From positions 1 to 64,000 of the forward strand of contig DASRHT010000075.1 of NCBI GenBank assembly GCA_035650355.1: a stretch of DNA of 64,000 bases. Direction: 5' to 3'. Below are positions 34,000 to 42,509 of the stretch, piece by piece. Position numbers and translations under genes: made by a program. The stretch comes from DASRHT01 sp035650355 (GTDB lineage Bacteria > Chloroflexota > Ktedonobacteria > Ktedonobacterales > Ktedonobacteraceae). The first letter of the stretch is position 1. The number at the start of each line of letters is the position of its first letter. A model generated the notes under the pieces. It did no database searches. It had not been told where the DNA came from and saw only the letters and a list, made by a program, of their open reading frames with translations.

Positions 34000-34040
34000 T
34001 TGACGAGTTCATGAAATTATGTTAGCATAGTTTCATGAAC
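34000..34040 (+). promoter_or_regulatory. Promoter and twin operators of the LacI-type regulator
   Basis: TTGACG (34000-34005), a 17-bp spacer and TAGCAT (34023-34028) form a promoter. GTTCATGAAA (34007-34016) and TTTCATGAAC (34031-34040) are inverted copies, each containing the palindrome TTCATGAA. One lies in the spacer and one at about +1, as expected for autorepression. Confidence 0.7.
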
Positions 34041-34104
34041 TGAGATATGTTTTCTTACGAAGCATATCGTCGGTCATTGACAATAGCAAGGAGAGTTCGA
34101 GGTC

Positions 34105-35184
34105 GTGCCAGATAGCGTTACCGCCAAACATGTTGCGCAGCGAGCAGAGGTCTCTGTTGGTACTGTATCGCGTGTATTTAACAATCATAGTAATGTCAGC
34201 GAAGATATCCGGCAGCGCGTTCTGAAGGTTGCGGCTGATCTGGGCTACTTTCGGGTTGGCGGGCAGCCGAGTAGTACGCGTTCCGTTAGCCGTATCCTCA
34301 AAGAAGTGGGGTTTTTGTATTGTTCAAGCATAGAGCAAACTCCGGCGACGCTCGATCCTTACTGGGCTCCTATTTTTCGTGGAGTCGAGGGTGAGTCACG
34401 GCAGGCCAATATCAAAGTTGCCTATCGCACGATTACCGATATTTGTCATCAGCCCCACCTTTTAACTACCACCGTCTATGAGATGCGGCTGGGAGGAGCG
34501 TTGTTGGTGGGACAGGCAGAGGCGGACACTGTGCAGGCCATACAGGCTACGAAAGTCCCGGTTGTTCTGGTCGATCATTACCTCCCTGATCTGGAACAGC
34601 CGGTTGATACCATCCTTCCCGACAATCTCCAGGGCGCAAAGCTGGCTATGGATTACCTTTTTAGCATGGGACATCGCCGCATTGCTTTTATTGGCGGTCC
34701 AACAGAGTCAACGGTGCGTCCTGCCTATCATAAAATTCACTCTGTTCAACAACGCTGGATCGGTTATCGCGTGGCCTTGCTGGACAGGGACCTCCCCATT
34801 GATTATAGCCTGGTCGAATCGGGCAATCTTACTAAAGAAGGCGGATATCAGGCTTGCAAACGCCTGCTTGAGAGGAAAGCGGACTTTAGCGCCATCTTCT
34901 GCGTGGATGATATCACGGCCATCGGCGCAATGAAGGCGCTGCACGAGGCGGGACTGCGCATCCCCGAAGGTGTTTCCATTATTGGTTTTGACGGCATTGA
35001 TCTGGGTCAGCACATCACACCTTCGCTGACCACCATTAACTCCAACTCGGCGGCGCTAGGAGCGGTCGCGCTCAAAACCTTGATTGCTAGAGCAGCTAAC
35101 TCTGACGCTCCTGCTGTTACCATCATGCTTGGAGTTGAACTGGTGAAGCGCGATTCAGTAAGTGTAGCGGGGACAAAAGAGTAG
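34105..35184 (+). CDS. LacI-family transcriptional regulator
   Basis: A 359-residue regulator. The N-terminal HTH (VTAKHVAQRAEVSVGTVSRV, then FNNHSNVSEDIRQRVLKVA) is followed by a periplasmic-binding-protein-like sensor (about 65-350) with MGHRRIAFIGGP and VSIIGFDGIDLGQHITPSLTTI. It starts with GTG at 34105, preceded by AAGGAG. It sits between the divergent GH1/importer operon and the GH9 gene 34 bp downstream, and operator-like boxes flank both, so it likely controls the whole beta-glucan locus in response to a sugar. Confidence 0.93.
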   Translation: MPDSVTAKHVAQRAEVSVGTVSRVFNNHSNVSEDIRQRVLKVAADLGYFRVGGQPSSTRSVSRILKEVGFLYCSSIEQTPATLDPYWAPIFRGVEGESRQANIKVAYRTITDICHQPHLLTTTVYEMRLGGALLVGQAEADTVQAIQATKVPVVLVDHYLPDLEQPVDTILPDNLQGAKLAMDYLFSMGHRRIAFIGGPTESTVRPAYHKIHSVQQRWIGYRVALLDRDLPIDYSLVESGNLTKEGGYQACKRLLERKADFSAIFCVDDITAIGAMKALHEAGLRIPEGVSIIGFDGIDLGQHITPSLTTINSNSAALGAVALKTLIARAANSDAPAVTIMLGVELVKRDSVSVAGTKE

Positions 35185-35218
35185 ATTCACATATTAGTTC
35201 TTTCAGGGAGGAAAGACT

Positions 35219-37183
35219 ATGCCTGCTTATTTAGTCAGCCGACCAGTACACGCGAATGCTCCGGTATTTTTAAGCAACATCACCGCCCTCAGTATTGTAA
35301 TTGGAGCTCTGCTCTTACTGTTGTTCCCTTCATCGGCCAGGGCTGGAAGCGGCTCGGCTTTTGTACGCGTTAACCAGATGGGGTACGCGACGAATGCATC
35401 CAAGCGAGCGTACCTTATGGCGACAGGCGTGGAGACCGGCGCCTCGTTTCACGTCAAGAATGCCAGCGGGGCAACTGTATTTTCGGCCCCACTTGGGGCG
35501 AATCTAGGATCATGGAGTAGCACCTTCCCCAATGTCTACGCCCTGGACTTTGACGCTGTGAAGACGCCTGGCACCTACATTATAGTGACCAGTGGCTCAA
35601 TTCCCGGCTCTTCGCCACGTTTTACTATCGACACGGCTAGCAACGTCTACGCTTCTGCATTGTCCAATGCGTTGTCTTTTTACGAAAACGAGCGCGATGG
35701 TTCCAACTTCATCCCCTCGGCCCTGCGCAGAGCCGCCGGGCATGTGAACGATGCCAGTGCTATGACCTACCTCACGCCTAAGATGGATGTCAACGGCAAC
35801 TTTGCCGGCGATCTGACTCCGCTCGGTGTCCGCATTAACGCGGAGGGAGCATGGTTTGATGCGGGCGATTATCTCAAGTTTGTCGAAACTACCAGCTATA
35901 CAGTTGCTATGCTGCAATTTGGCGTGCGTGACTTCTCCACTCAGTTGGGCAGCGGCTCGCCCACGGCAAACTTCACGGCGGAAGTTACTTTTGGCCTGGA
36001 TTGGCTCCAGCATATGTGGGATGACGGGAGCCGGACCCTCTATTATCAGGTGGGTATTGGAGCGGGCAATGCCAAGACTATCAGCGACCATGATATCTGG
36101 CGCTTGCCCCAGGCCGATGATACCTTTGGCGGGTCCGATCCGCTCTTCCGCTTCATACGACACCGTCCGGTATTTCGCGCGGCTCCTCCTGGATCGCTGA
36201 TTAGCCCCAATCTGGCCGGACGCTTGGCTGCCGATTTTGCTTTATGTTTCCAGCTTTTCCAGTCCAGCCACCCTGCTTACGCCAATCAGTGCCTGCTCGC
36301 GGCTGAACACGTCTTTGCCCTGGCAAATACAGCCCCCAAAGGCAATCTGCTTACCGCTGCCCCCTTTGGCTTTTATCCTGAAACAGAATGGCGCGATGAT
36401 CTGGAGCTGGGAGCAACGGAGCTATACTTCGCCCTGGCTGGCGGTCATCTCCCCAGTGGTTTGCCGCAGACTGATCCGCAGTTCTATCTCAAGGCCGCCG
36501 CGCACTGGGCTCACGCTTATATCACCGGACCAAACGATGCAGCGGACACCTTAAACCTCTTTGATGTCAGTGGCATAGCCCATTATGAGCTGTTTCGTGC
36601 GCTTACCCGAGCTGGCAATCCTGCGGGGCTGGCAGTGACCAAAGCCGATCTGCTCAATGATCTCAAGAAGCAACTGGATAAAGCCGTCACGCAGGCTGGA
36701 ACCGATCCCTTTGGCTTTGGCTTTCCCTGGGATACCTTTGACACCACCTCTCACGGCGCTGGATTGGTAGTGATGGCAAGCGAGTACGATAAGCTTACAG
36801 GGAGCACGACCTTTGCGCGATTTGGCGTGCGCTGGCTGGCAAATATCCTGGGAGCCAATGCCTGGGGAAGCTCGCTGATCGTTGGCGATGGCTCGACCTT
36901 CCCACGGTGTATGCAGCACCAGGTTGCCAATCTCGCTGGTTCACTGGATGGCTCGCCGCCAGTGCTTGCAGGCGCGGCAGTGGAGGGACCGAATAGCTTT
37001 GCTGCCACAGGAGTGCTCGATGGTATGCGAACCTGCCCCGCCAACGGAGTCGATCAGTTTGCACCCTTCAATGGAACCACCGCAGTTTTTCAGGATAATG
37101 TGCAATCTTTTTCCACCGTCGAGCCCGCCATCGACCTTACTGCCAGCTCTCCATTAGCCTTCGCCTGGCAAATGGTTGGCTAA
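35219..37183 (+). CDS. Secreted GH9 endoglucanase-like protein
   Basis: A 654-residue protein with a signal segment (hydrophobic about 22-40, ending SSARAG), an N-terminal Ig-like CelD domain (about 48-140: VRVNQMGYATNASKRAYL) and a GH9 (alpha/alpha)6 barrel. WFDAGDYLKF near residue 217 carries the catalytic base Asp, and the C-terminal TVEPAIDLTASSPLAF holds the probable acid Glu. It would cut cellulose or mixed beta-glucan outside the cell. GGGAGGAAA precedes the ATG. It follows the LacI-type gene, likely in the same transcript. Confidence 0.9.
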   Translation: MPAYLVSRPVHANAPVFLSNITALSIVIGALLLLLFPSSARAGSGSAFVRVNQMGYATNASKRAYLMATGVETGASFHVKNASGATVFSAPLGANLGSWSSTFPNVYALDFDAVKTPGTYIIVTSGSIPGSSPRFTIDTASNVYASALSNALSFYENERDGSNFIPSALRRAAGHVNDASAMTYLTPKMDVNGNFAGDLTPLGVRINAEGAWFDAGDYLKFVETTSYTVAMLQFGVRDFSTQLGSGSPTANFTAEVTFGLDWLQHMWDDGSRTLYYQVGIGAGNAKTISDHDIWRLPQADDTFGGSDPLFRFIRHRPVFRAAPPGSLISPNLAGRLAADFALCFQLFQSSHPAYANQCLLAAEHVFALANTAPKGNLLTAAPFGFYPETEWRDDLELGATELYFALAGGHLPSGLPQTDPQFYLKAAAHWAHAYITGPNDAADTLNLFDVSGIAHYELFRALTRAGNPAGLAVTKADLLNDLKKQLDKAVTQAGTDPFGFGFPWDTFDTTSHGAGLVVMASEYDKLTGSTTFARFGVRWLANILGANAWGSSLIVGDGSTFPRCMQHQVANLAGSLDGSPPVLAGAAVEGPNSFAATGVLDGMRTCPANGVDQFAPFNGTTAVFQDNVQSFSTVEPAIDLTASSPLAFAWQMVG

Positions 37184-37213
37184 TAACCAGCAAGGCGCTA
37201 GAAGCCAAAATAC

Positions 37214-37247
37214 GGGGCTGGAGAGAAATATCCAGCCCCTGTTTTGT
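37214..37247 (+). terminator. Terminator after the GH9 gene
   Basis: GGGGCTGGA and TCCAGCCCC (9 bp each, 8-nt loop) followed by TGTTTTGTG, 30 bases past the GH9 stop. Confidence 0.7.
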
Positions 37248-37418
37248 GCGAGTTTTCCTCTTTGTGACGCCATTTTTCTGTGATGTGATCTTTTTGCGAT
37301 GCGGAGCTATTATACTTTAAAGAGAGAAGGAGTGTTACTGCACAACAAATCAAAAAGATGATAGACTATAAAGAGGTGAAGGCTGCTTGTCTGGGGCAGG
37401 GGAAAGGAAAGTTTGGTT

Positions 37419-38762
37419 ATGGGTGTATTTCCATCAAAACAGCAACGGCATCAAGAAAAGATGCATTGGACGAGATTGCAGCGTTTCCTGCTGATCTTTA
37501 TTATTCTGAGTCTGCTGGCAATAACAACCATTCTGCTGGTCATAGGCCAGACGTGGCGCGGCCCATCAGGGAACTACGCCACTCCTACGTCGATAATCGC
37601 ACTTTCTCCAACGCTTGCACCAACCTTGACGCCAACGGTGGTGCCGACAGCGACCCCTGTGCCGACGCCGACCCCTGTCCCTTCCATATCTTTAGACCAA
37701 CGCATCGACCGGTACATCGATCACCTGACGCAAAGGCAGCAAATAGGCCAGTTGCTGATGCTGGCAGTATATGCGAACGGCTATACGGCTGCGTTTAACC
37801 AGCCGTTGCAGCAGTGGGATATCGCCAATGCTATCGTCTATAATCAATACAATAGCGGACCGCTCATGCCAACGACGCTTAGCGGCTTTTCTCAAATGGT
37901 GCATGCCCTCCAGGGGCATGCCAATCAGCCGCTGCTGATTGCCACGGATGAAGAAGGGGGAATGGTGGACCGTCTTGCTCCCTATTATGGACCATCTCCT
38001 TCACCTCAGGGCCTTGCAGCTTCAGGTGAGTCCCAGCAGGCGTATATCCAGGCCCAGATCGACGCATTGCGCCTGCGCAATGCCGGAATCAATGCCGACT
38101 TTGCGCCGCTGGCCGATATCTATCAGGGAGGAGCGGTGGCCCAGAGCCGAATGTTTGGTACGACACCCGCTCAGGTGGCTACCTATGCGGGAGCATTCCT
38201 GGACGGTTTGCAGCAGCATGGCGTTGCCGGGACGTTAAAGCACTGGCCGGGTATAGGTTCGGCGCCTGCGAATCCAGACTATGGGCTGCCCACTATCACG
38301 CATACGCGGGCGCAACTCAACGCCATTGATTTTGCCTCATTCCGCGCCTTGTTACCACATCATCCGGCCATGATTATGGTGACGCATGCAATGGTTCCCG
38401 CCTATGATCAACAGGCTCCAGCCTCGCTCTCATCCATTTTGGTTAATCAGGTATTGCGCGGCCAGCTCGGCTATCAAGGGGTGGTCGTGACCGATGCCAT
38501 GGATGGTCAGGGGCTGCTCCAGTTTATGCAGCAGCAGGGATACAGCGATCCCGCACAGGCGACCGCCGAGGCCAGCGTGCGGGCCATCCTTGCTGGAGAC
38601 GACATGATAGAATGTCCCATCGAGCCAGATCGTCTGACAGCAACCGTTGCGGCTATCACCAGTGCTGTGCAGTCGGGACGCATCTCGCCTCAGCGTTTAC
38701 GCCAATCGGTGCATCGCATTATTGGGCTCAAAGTGCAAATGGGGCTGATCGCGTTGCCTTAG
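37419..38762 (+). CDS. Membrane-anchored GH3 family protein (NagZ-like)
   Basis: A 447-residue protein with an N-terminal membrane anchor (about 18-40), a Pro/Thr-rich linker (50-85) and a GH3 N-terminal barrel. It shows ATDEEGGMVDRL, KHWPGIGSAP, MVTHAMVPAYD and the nucleophile Asp 359 in VVTDAMDG. In typical NagZ the loop after KHFPG carries a catalytic Asp/His pair (DSHYGLP); here the corresponding segment reads NPDYGLP, so the usual acid His is missing. It may be a variant hexosaminidase or a beta-glucosidase relative. The ATG at 37419 is preferred to the TTG at 37413. Confidence 0.85.
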   Translation: MGVFPSKQQRHQEKMHWTRLQRFLLIFIILSLLAITTILLVIGQTWRGPSGNYATPTSIIALSPTLAPTLTPTVVPTATPVPTPTPVPSISLDQRIDRYIDHLTQRQQIGQLLMLAVYANGYTAAFNQPLQQWDIANAIVYNQYNSGPLMPTTLSGFSQMVHALQGHANQPLLIATDEEGGMVDRLAPYYGPSPSPQGLAASGESQQAYIQAQIDALRLRNAGINADFAPLADIYQGGAVAQSRMFGTTPAQVATYAGAFLDGLQQHGVAGTLKHWPGIGSAPANPDYGLPTITHTRAQLNAIDFASFRALLPHHPAMIMVTHAMVPAYDQQAPASLSSILVNQVLRGQLGYQGVVVTDAMDGQGLLQFMQQQGYSDPAQATAEASVRAILAGDDMIECPIEPDRLTATVAAITSAVQSGRISPQRLRQSVHRIIGLKVQMGLIALP

Positions 38763-38780
38763 AAGACAGGTTTTGTGTAG

Positions 38781-41700
38781 CTATCTTCCTGGCGAAAGTT
38801 CCTGCGAAATTGCAGTGATCCTGCGGATTTTCTTCGTTGGTTCCTGGGTAGAGGCGCTGATAATGCGGTGGTAGAGCCCCTGGATGGCAGGGCCAGGCTC
38901 GGCGCCCAGCTCTTGTGCGAGTATTTCCGCGCAGCGCTGGTACTGGCGCAGTGCCAACCCTCTTTTGCCAGTGCGCATATAATAGCGCATTAGCCCGTAG
39001 TGGGCTTCCTCTATCCAGCTATCCATAGCCAGCATATGCTGCCAGTGAACAGCGCTCTCGTCGAACATTTCCAGGCGCCAGAAGATATGAGCAAGGTGGT
39101 TGCGGGCTTCCAGGTAGGTGCGACGCAGCTCATCGCGGCGGAATGTACACCAATCGCTATAGAAAGGTTGCACATAATCACCTTGATACAGATCCACCAT
39201 AGCCAGCAATGCTGTTTTGGCCTCGCTATCATTTTCATTCGCCAGGAATTGCTTTGCCTGAGCGTAATATTCTTTGAACAGAGCAACATCGTATTGCGCG
39301 TTATTGCCGTGCAACGACGAGAAATCGAGGCTATAGGCGCCGCGATGTGAGACGACGCAAGACTCCTTGAGCGCCTTACGCAGGTAGTAGATGGTGGAGT
39401 GAAACGTCTGATTAATCTGCTCATCGGCCTCCGACCAGAGAGCCGTAATGATCTGTTCCTTGCGCATGGGGCGTCCGCAATCGAGCAAGAAGAAGAACAG
39501 TTCCATCGCGCGCGCCATACGCCAGTGGGTGATCGGCTGCTCATCCAGAAAGACCGTGGGTTCGCCAAATGCCTGCACCTTGAGCTTCATCCGATTGCTT
39601 GTAGCGAGCGCAGGCGTTGCTGTCGCACTTGTCTGTGTTGCATCTTTTTTAGAATTCTGCGTTGCACTTTTGAAGTGCAACAAAACCCGCAAGCGTTCCA
39701 GAGCGGGATGGGTTTTGACAAGCTGGTGTAGGTCCGAAAACCCTGTCAGCCCTACCAGGATAAGCTGCTCATAGCTATCCTGGCCTTCTAAGAGCGTGGT
39801 CAGCTCTTCTAGCAGATCCAGCGCCTCCTCCTGCTCAGAACGTGCCAGATGGCAGGCAGCAAGGCACAGCTTCACCCGCAGCAGTTCGCGTTTGAGTCCT
39901 ACCGTCTTCAAGGAAGCTGCCAGCGTAGTGAGCTGGTGATGGGCATCATCATAGCGTTGCTGATGGAGCAAGATTGTGGCGTGGGTCAGGCCATAGATCG
40001 CCTGTTCGTAGCCGATACTGCTACTATTCAATGGAGGGAGATTGGTCTCCGAAATGAGCAGCATGGCTGTTGTAGCATCGCCCATGAACAGGTAAGTCAG
40101 GGCGAGATAGCAAAGGCTACAGTTGATGAGATAGTTATCCTGTAATTGACGCGCCAGGTCCAGACCTTCCTCTAGCGTTTTGAGCGATTGCTCATAATGT
40201 TGTTGATCCTGATAGACGGAGCCAAGATTCACCAGGATGTAAGCATGTTCCCGCTCGAAGCCTGGGGAGCTGATGCTAGTTGCGGCCTGGCGCAGCACCG
40301 CCTCTGCCTCGACAAACATCCCCTGACGCTGTTTGTACACCCCCATACGGGTGAGGTTATTCACCTTCCCTCGTTCATCGTGTAATTGCTCGCAGCAGTT
40401 GATGGCGCGCGAGATATGATGCTCTGCCAGAGCGAAATTGCCCAGCAGGTTATAGGCGCTTGCCAGGGCGCTATGTGCGTCTGCCACCTGGGGACGTACG
40501 ATGTTGCGTCCATAGAGTTGGAGGGCCTTTTGCAGGTGTTCGATGCCGGAGCTCAGGTCGCCCAAAAGATTGGCGCATATCCCAAAGCGTGTATGCGCGT
40601 CTGCCCGCATCTTGACCTCGTCCATTGCCGTTGTTTCCAGGACCTGGCGACATAATTGCTGAGCTTCCTTATACTTGCCGATCTGAAACAGCGCCTTGCT
40701 ACGCAGGATTGTGGCCTCCGCCTGCCAGGATGGCAGGTCGTTGGGGTCTGCAATGGCCTGCGGGTTCGTGTCTAAGATGGTTGAAGCGGTATCGAGCAAC
40801 GTCAGAGCTTGAGCATGTTCGCCTTGCGTAAGATGAATACTCACAAGTATGAGCAGCAACTCTGGCGAATCTTCTATGATTTTTGCCGGCAGCGCCTCGA
40901 TCCAGCGCAGTAGCGTCTCTGTATGTTCTCTGGCCGCCATGCGTTCATGTGCCAGAATAATCAGCCGGGCCGCCAGCGTGTTCTCGCCCGCAGCAAGCAT
41001 GTGAGAGATTGCCATATCGTAATCGTGGGCAGCCTCAAACAGCTCTGCGGCCTTGCGATGGAGCGCCGCGAAACGATCTGGAGAGCGCGTGCGCAACTCA
41101 TCGTAGAGCAGTTCGCGTAAAACTGGGTGACAGGTATAGATAAGATAGGGTCCGTTATCGTTGCAAGTGACGAACATGCCCTGGCGTGCCAGGCAACTCA
41201 GATGCTCGGAGGAGTTTTCGCTGTTGAGCAGGGCATCACACATCGAAGGCACCATCTGTTGGAGAATGGCAGCTTCTTTGAGAAACGCGTAGGCGGCAGA
41301 CTGGTGTTTGAAAATTTCATTGACGAGATAGGCGAACAGCTTCTGTCGCTCCACCCGCATAGAGGGCAGTCCCTTCAAAAGCCCTGTACGCGTACTGGCA
41401 TGCAGCAATTCCGCGTCACCCAGGCGCGTGCCCAGCAATATGCCCGCAACCCAGCCATCGAAGGCCGCTGCCAGTTGCTCAGCTTCTTCCTCGCTGATGG
41501 GACTGACGCCCTGAACCTGTGCCAGCGCGAGTATCTCCTGGGCGCTCATGCGCAGCCTATTACTCCCCCAGCCGACCGCCTGGCTGTGGGCCAGCAAAGA
41601 GGCAAACTCGATGGAGGGAGTTGAGCGGCTCTCGATAATCAGCACGCACTGCGAAGGTGCTTTCTGCAAAAAGTAATTCATCAGATTGGTGATGGATTGG

Positions 41701-42179
41701 CTGGCATCAACTTCATGATAGTTACTAAGCACAATGGCAAAACGCTGCGTGATTTCTGTGTCTAACGCATCGATCAGTGCATCGAGAAAGGCTTCGAAGT
41801 AACGAGAATCATCTTCGGGACCGGCAGAAGATGCCTTACCGACCAGCAAAAGGTCGAGCCCGGTGCCGAAGCTGGGGAAACAATGCTGGATACTGGCAAG
41901 CAGCGTTTGCAGGAATGTATATCTATCAGCATCCTGCTGGTCCAGAAAATACCAGCAGCAAGGAATTTGAGTAGAATGAGCGAAATCGGCAAGAAGCGTC
42001 GTTTTACCATAGCCCGCCGGGGCGCAAAGCAAAAGCAGCTTATAGTGCGCCGCACTTTTCTCAAGGCTGAACCGTCTGGCTGTAACCATATCGTAAAGTT
42101 GCGTGACAAGCGATTCACGATGCAGTATAATTGACGATAATACTGGAGCGGCTATTTTGCTTAAATTTGCTGGCAACAT
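38781..42179 (-). CDS. Large ATPase-TPR regulator with C-terminal BTAD (SARP-like) domain
   Basis: A regulator of about 1132 residues related to MalT/LuxR-type STAND ATPases. Near the N-terminus are a Walker A motif (CAPAGYGKTTLL) and an AAA/NB-ARC-like domain (to about 330). Then comes an array of TPR-like helical repeats (about 380-830), followed by a winged helix (LKVQAFGEPTVFLDEQPI, RKALKES) and a bacterial transcriptional activator (BTAD) domain (about 970-1110). An inducer probably triggers ATP-dependent oligomerisation. The ATG at 42179 has AAGGA 9 bases upstream; a TTG at 42188 overlaps that site. Convergent with the GH3 gene, so it may sense sugars, but no target is shown. Confidence 0.88.
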   Translation of the reverse strand: MLPANLSKIAAPVLSSIILHRESLVTQLYDMVTARRFSLEKSAAHYKLLLLCAPAGYGKTTLLADFAHSTQIPCCWYFLDQQDADRYTFLQTLLASIQHCFPSFGTGLDLLLVGKASSAGPEDDSRYFEAFLDALIDALDTEITQRFAIVLSNYHEVDASQSITNLMNYFLQKAPSQCVLIIESRSTPSIEFASLLAHSQAVGWGSNRLRMSAQEILALAQVQGVSPISEEEAEQLAAAFDGWVAGILLGTRLGDAELLHASTRTGLLKGLPSMRVERQKLFAYLVNEIFKHQSAAYAFLKEAAILQQMVPSMCDALLNSENSSEHLSCLARQGMFVTCNDNGPYLIYTCHPVLRELLYDELRTRSPDRFAALHRKAAELFEAAHDYDMAISHMLAAGENTLAARLIILAHERMAAREHTETLLRWIEALPAKIIEDSPELLLILVSIHLTQGEHAQALTLLDTASTILDTNPQAIADPNDLPSWQAEATILRSKALFQIGKYKEAQQLCRQVLETTAMDEVKMRADAHTRFGICANLLGDLSSGIEHLQKALQLYGRNIVRPQVADAHSALASAYNLLGNFALAEHHISRAINCCEQLHDERGKVNNLTRMGVYKQRQGMFVEAEAVLRQAATSISSPGFEREHAYILVNLGSVYQDQQHYEQSLKTLEEGLDLARQLQDNYLINCSLCYLALTYLFMGDATTAMLLISETNLPPLNSSSIGYEQAIYGLTHATILLHQQRYDDAHHQLTTLAASLKTVGLKRELLRVKLCLAACHLARSEQEEALDLLEELTTLLEGQDSYEQLILVGLTGFSDLHQLVKTHPALERLRVLLHFKSATQNSKKDATQTSATATPALATSNRMKLKVQAFGEPTVFLDEQPITHWRMARAMELFFFLLDCGRPMRKEQIITALWSEADEQINQTFHSTIYYLRKALKESCVVSHRGAYSLDFSSLHGNNAQYDVALFKEYYAQAKQFLANENDSEAKTALLAMVDLYQGDYVQPFYSDWCTFRRDELRRTYLEARNHLAHIFWRLEMFDESAVHWQHMLAMDSWIEEAHYGLMRYYMRTGKRGLALRQYQRCAEILAQELGAEPGPAIQGLYHRIISASTQEPTKKIRRITAISQELSPGR

Positions 42180-42434
42180 TATCGCCAATCCTTTCTAGCC
42201 TGACGGGCTTATTTTTTTAATATGCGGCCAGGGGATCTCTGGCTTGCACTCAGGGGTGCTATCATCGCCTGCGCTGTAAGAACAGTGCGAAAGTAGTCTG
42301 GTCAAATGTATTTACGTGATTGATAGATGCCAGCCATTATTTTCCATTGATCAACTAGAGCAGATGTGATTTAACTCGCCCCTTTTATTAGGCGTCCTTT
42401 GCCGGGTGATTACAATAATCTTATTATCAGAATA

Positions 42435-42464
42435 ACTATAAGATATAACAGAATATTTTGTCAA
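42435..42464 (-). promoter_or_regulatory. Promoter of the large BTAD regulator gene
   Basis: Minus-strand TTGACA (42459-42464), an 18-bp spacer and TATAGT (42435-42440), in an AT-rich region about 255 bp before the start codon. The long leader between them contains no ORF I can support. Confidence 0.55.
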
Positions 42465-42509
42465 TAGAATACTTCATAATACATCTTAGCTTATCAAAAA
42501 TCATAGAAT

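Noticed and set aside
37358..37798. 146-residue ORF overlapping the start of the GH3 gene
   Set aside because: Overlaps the signal-anchor region of the well-supported GH3 frame and shows no domain or ribosome site.
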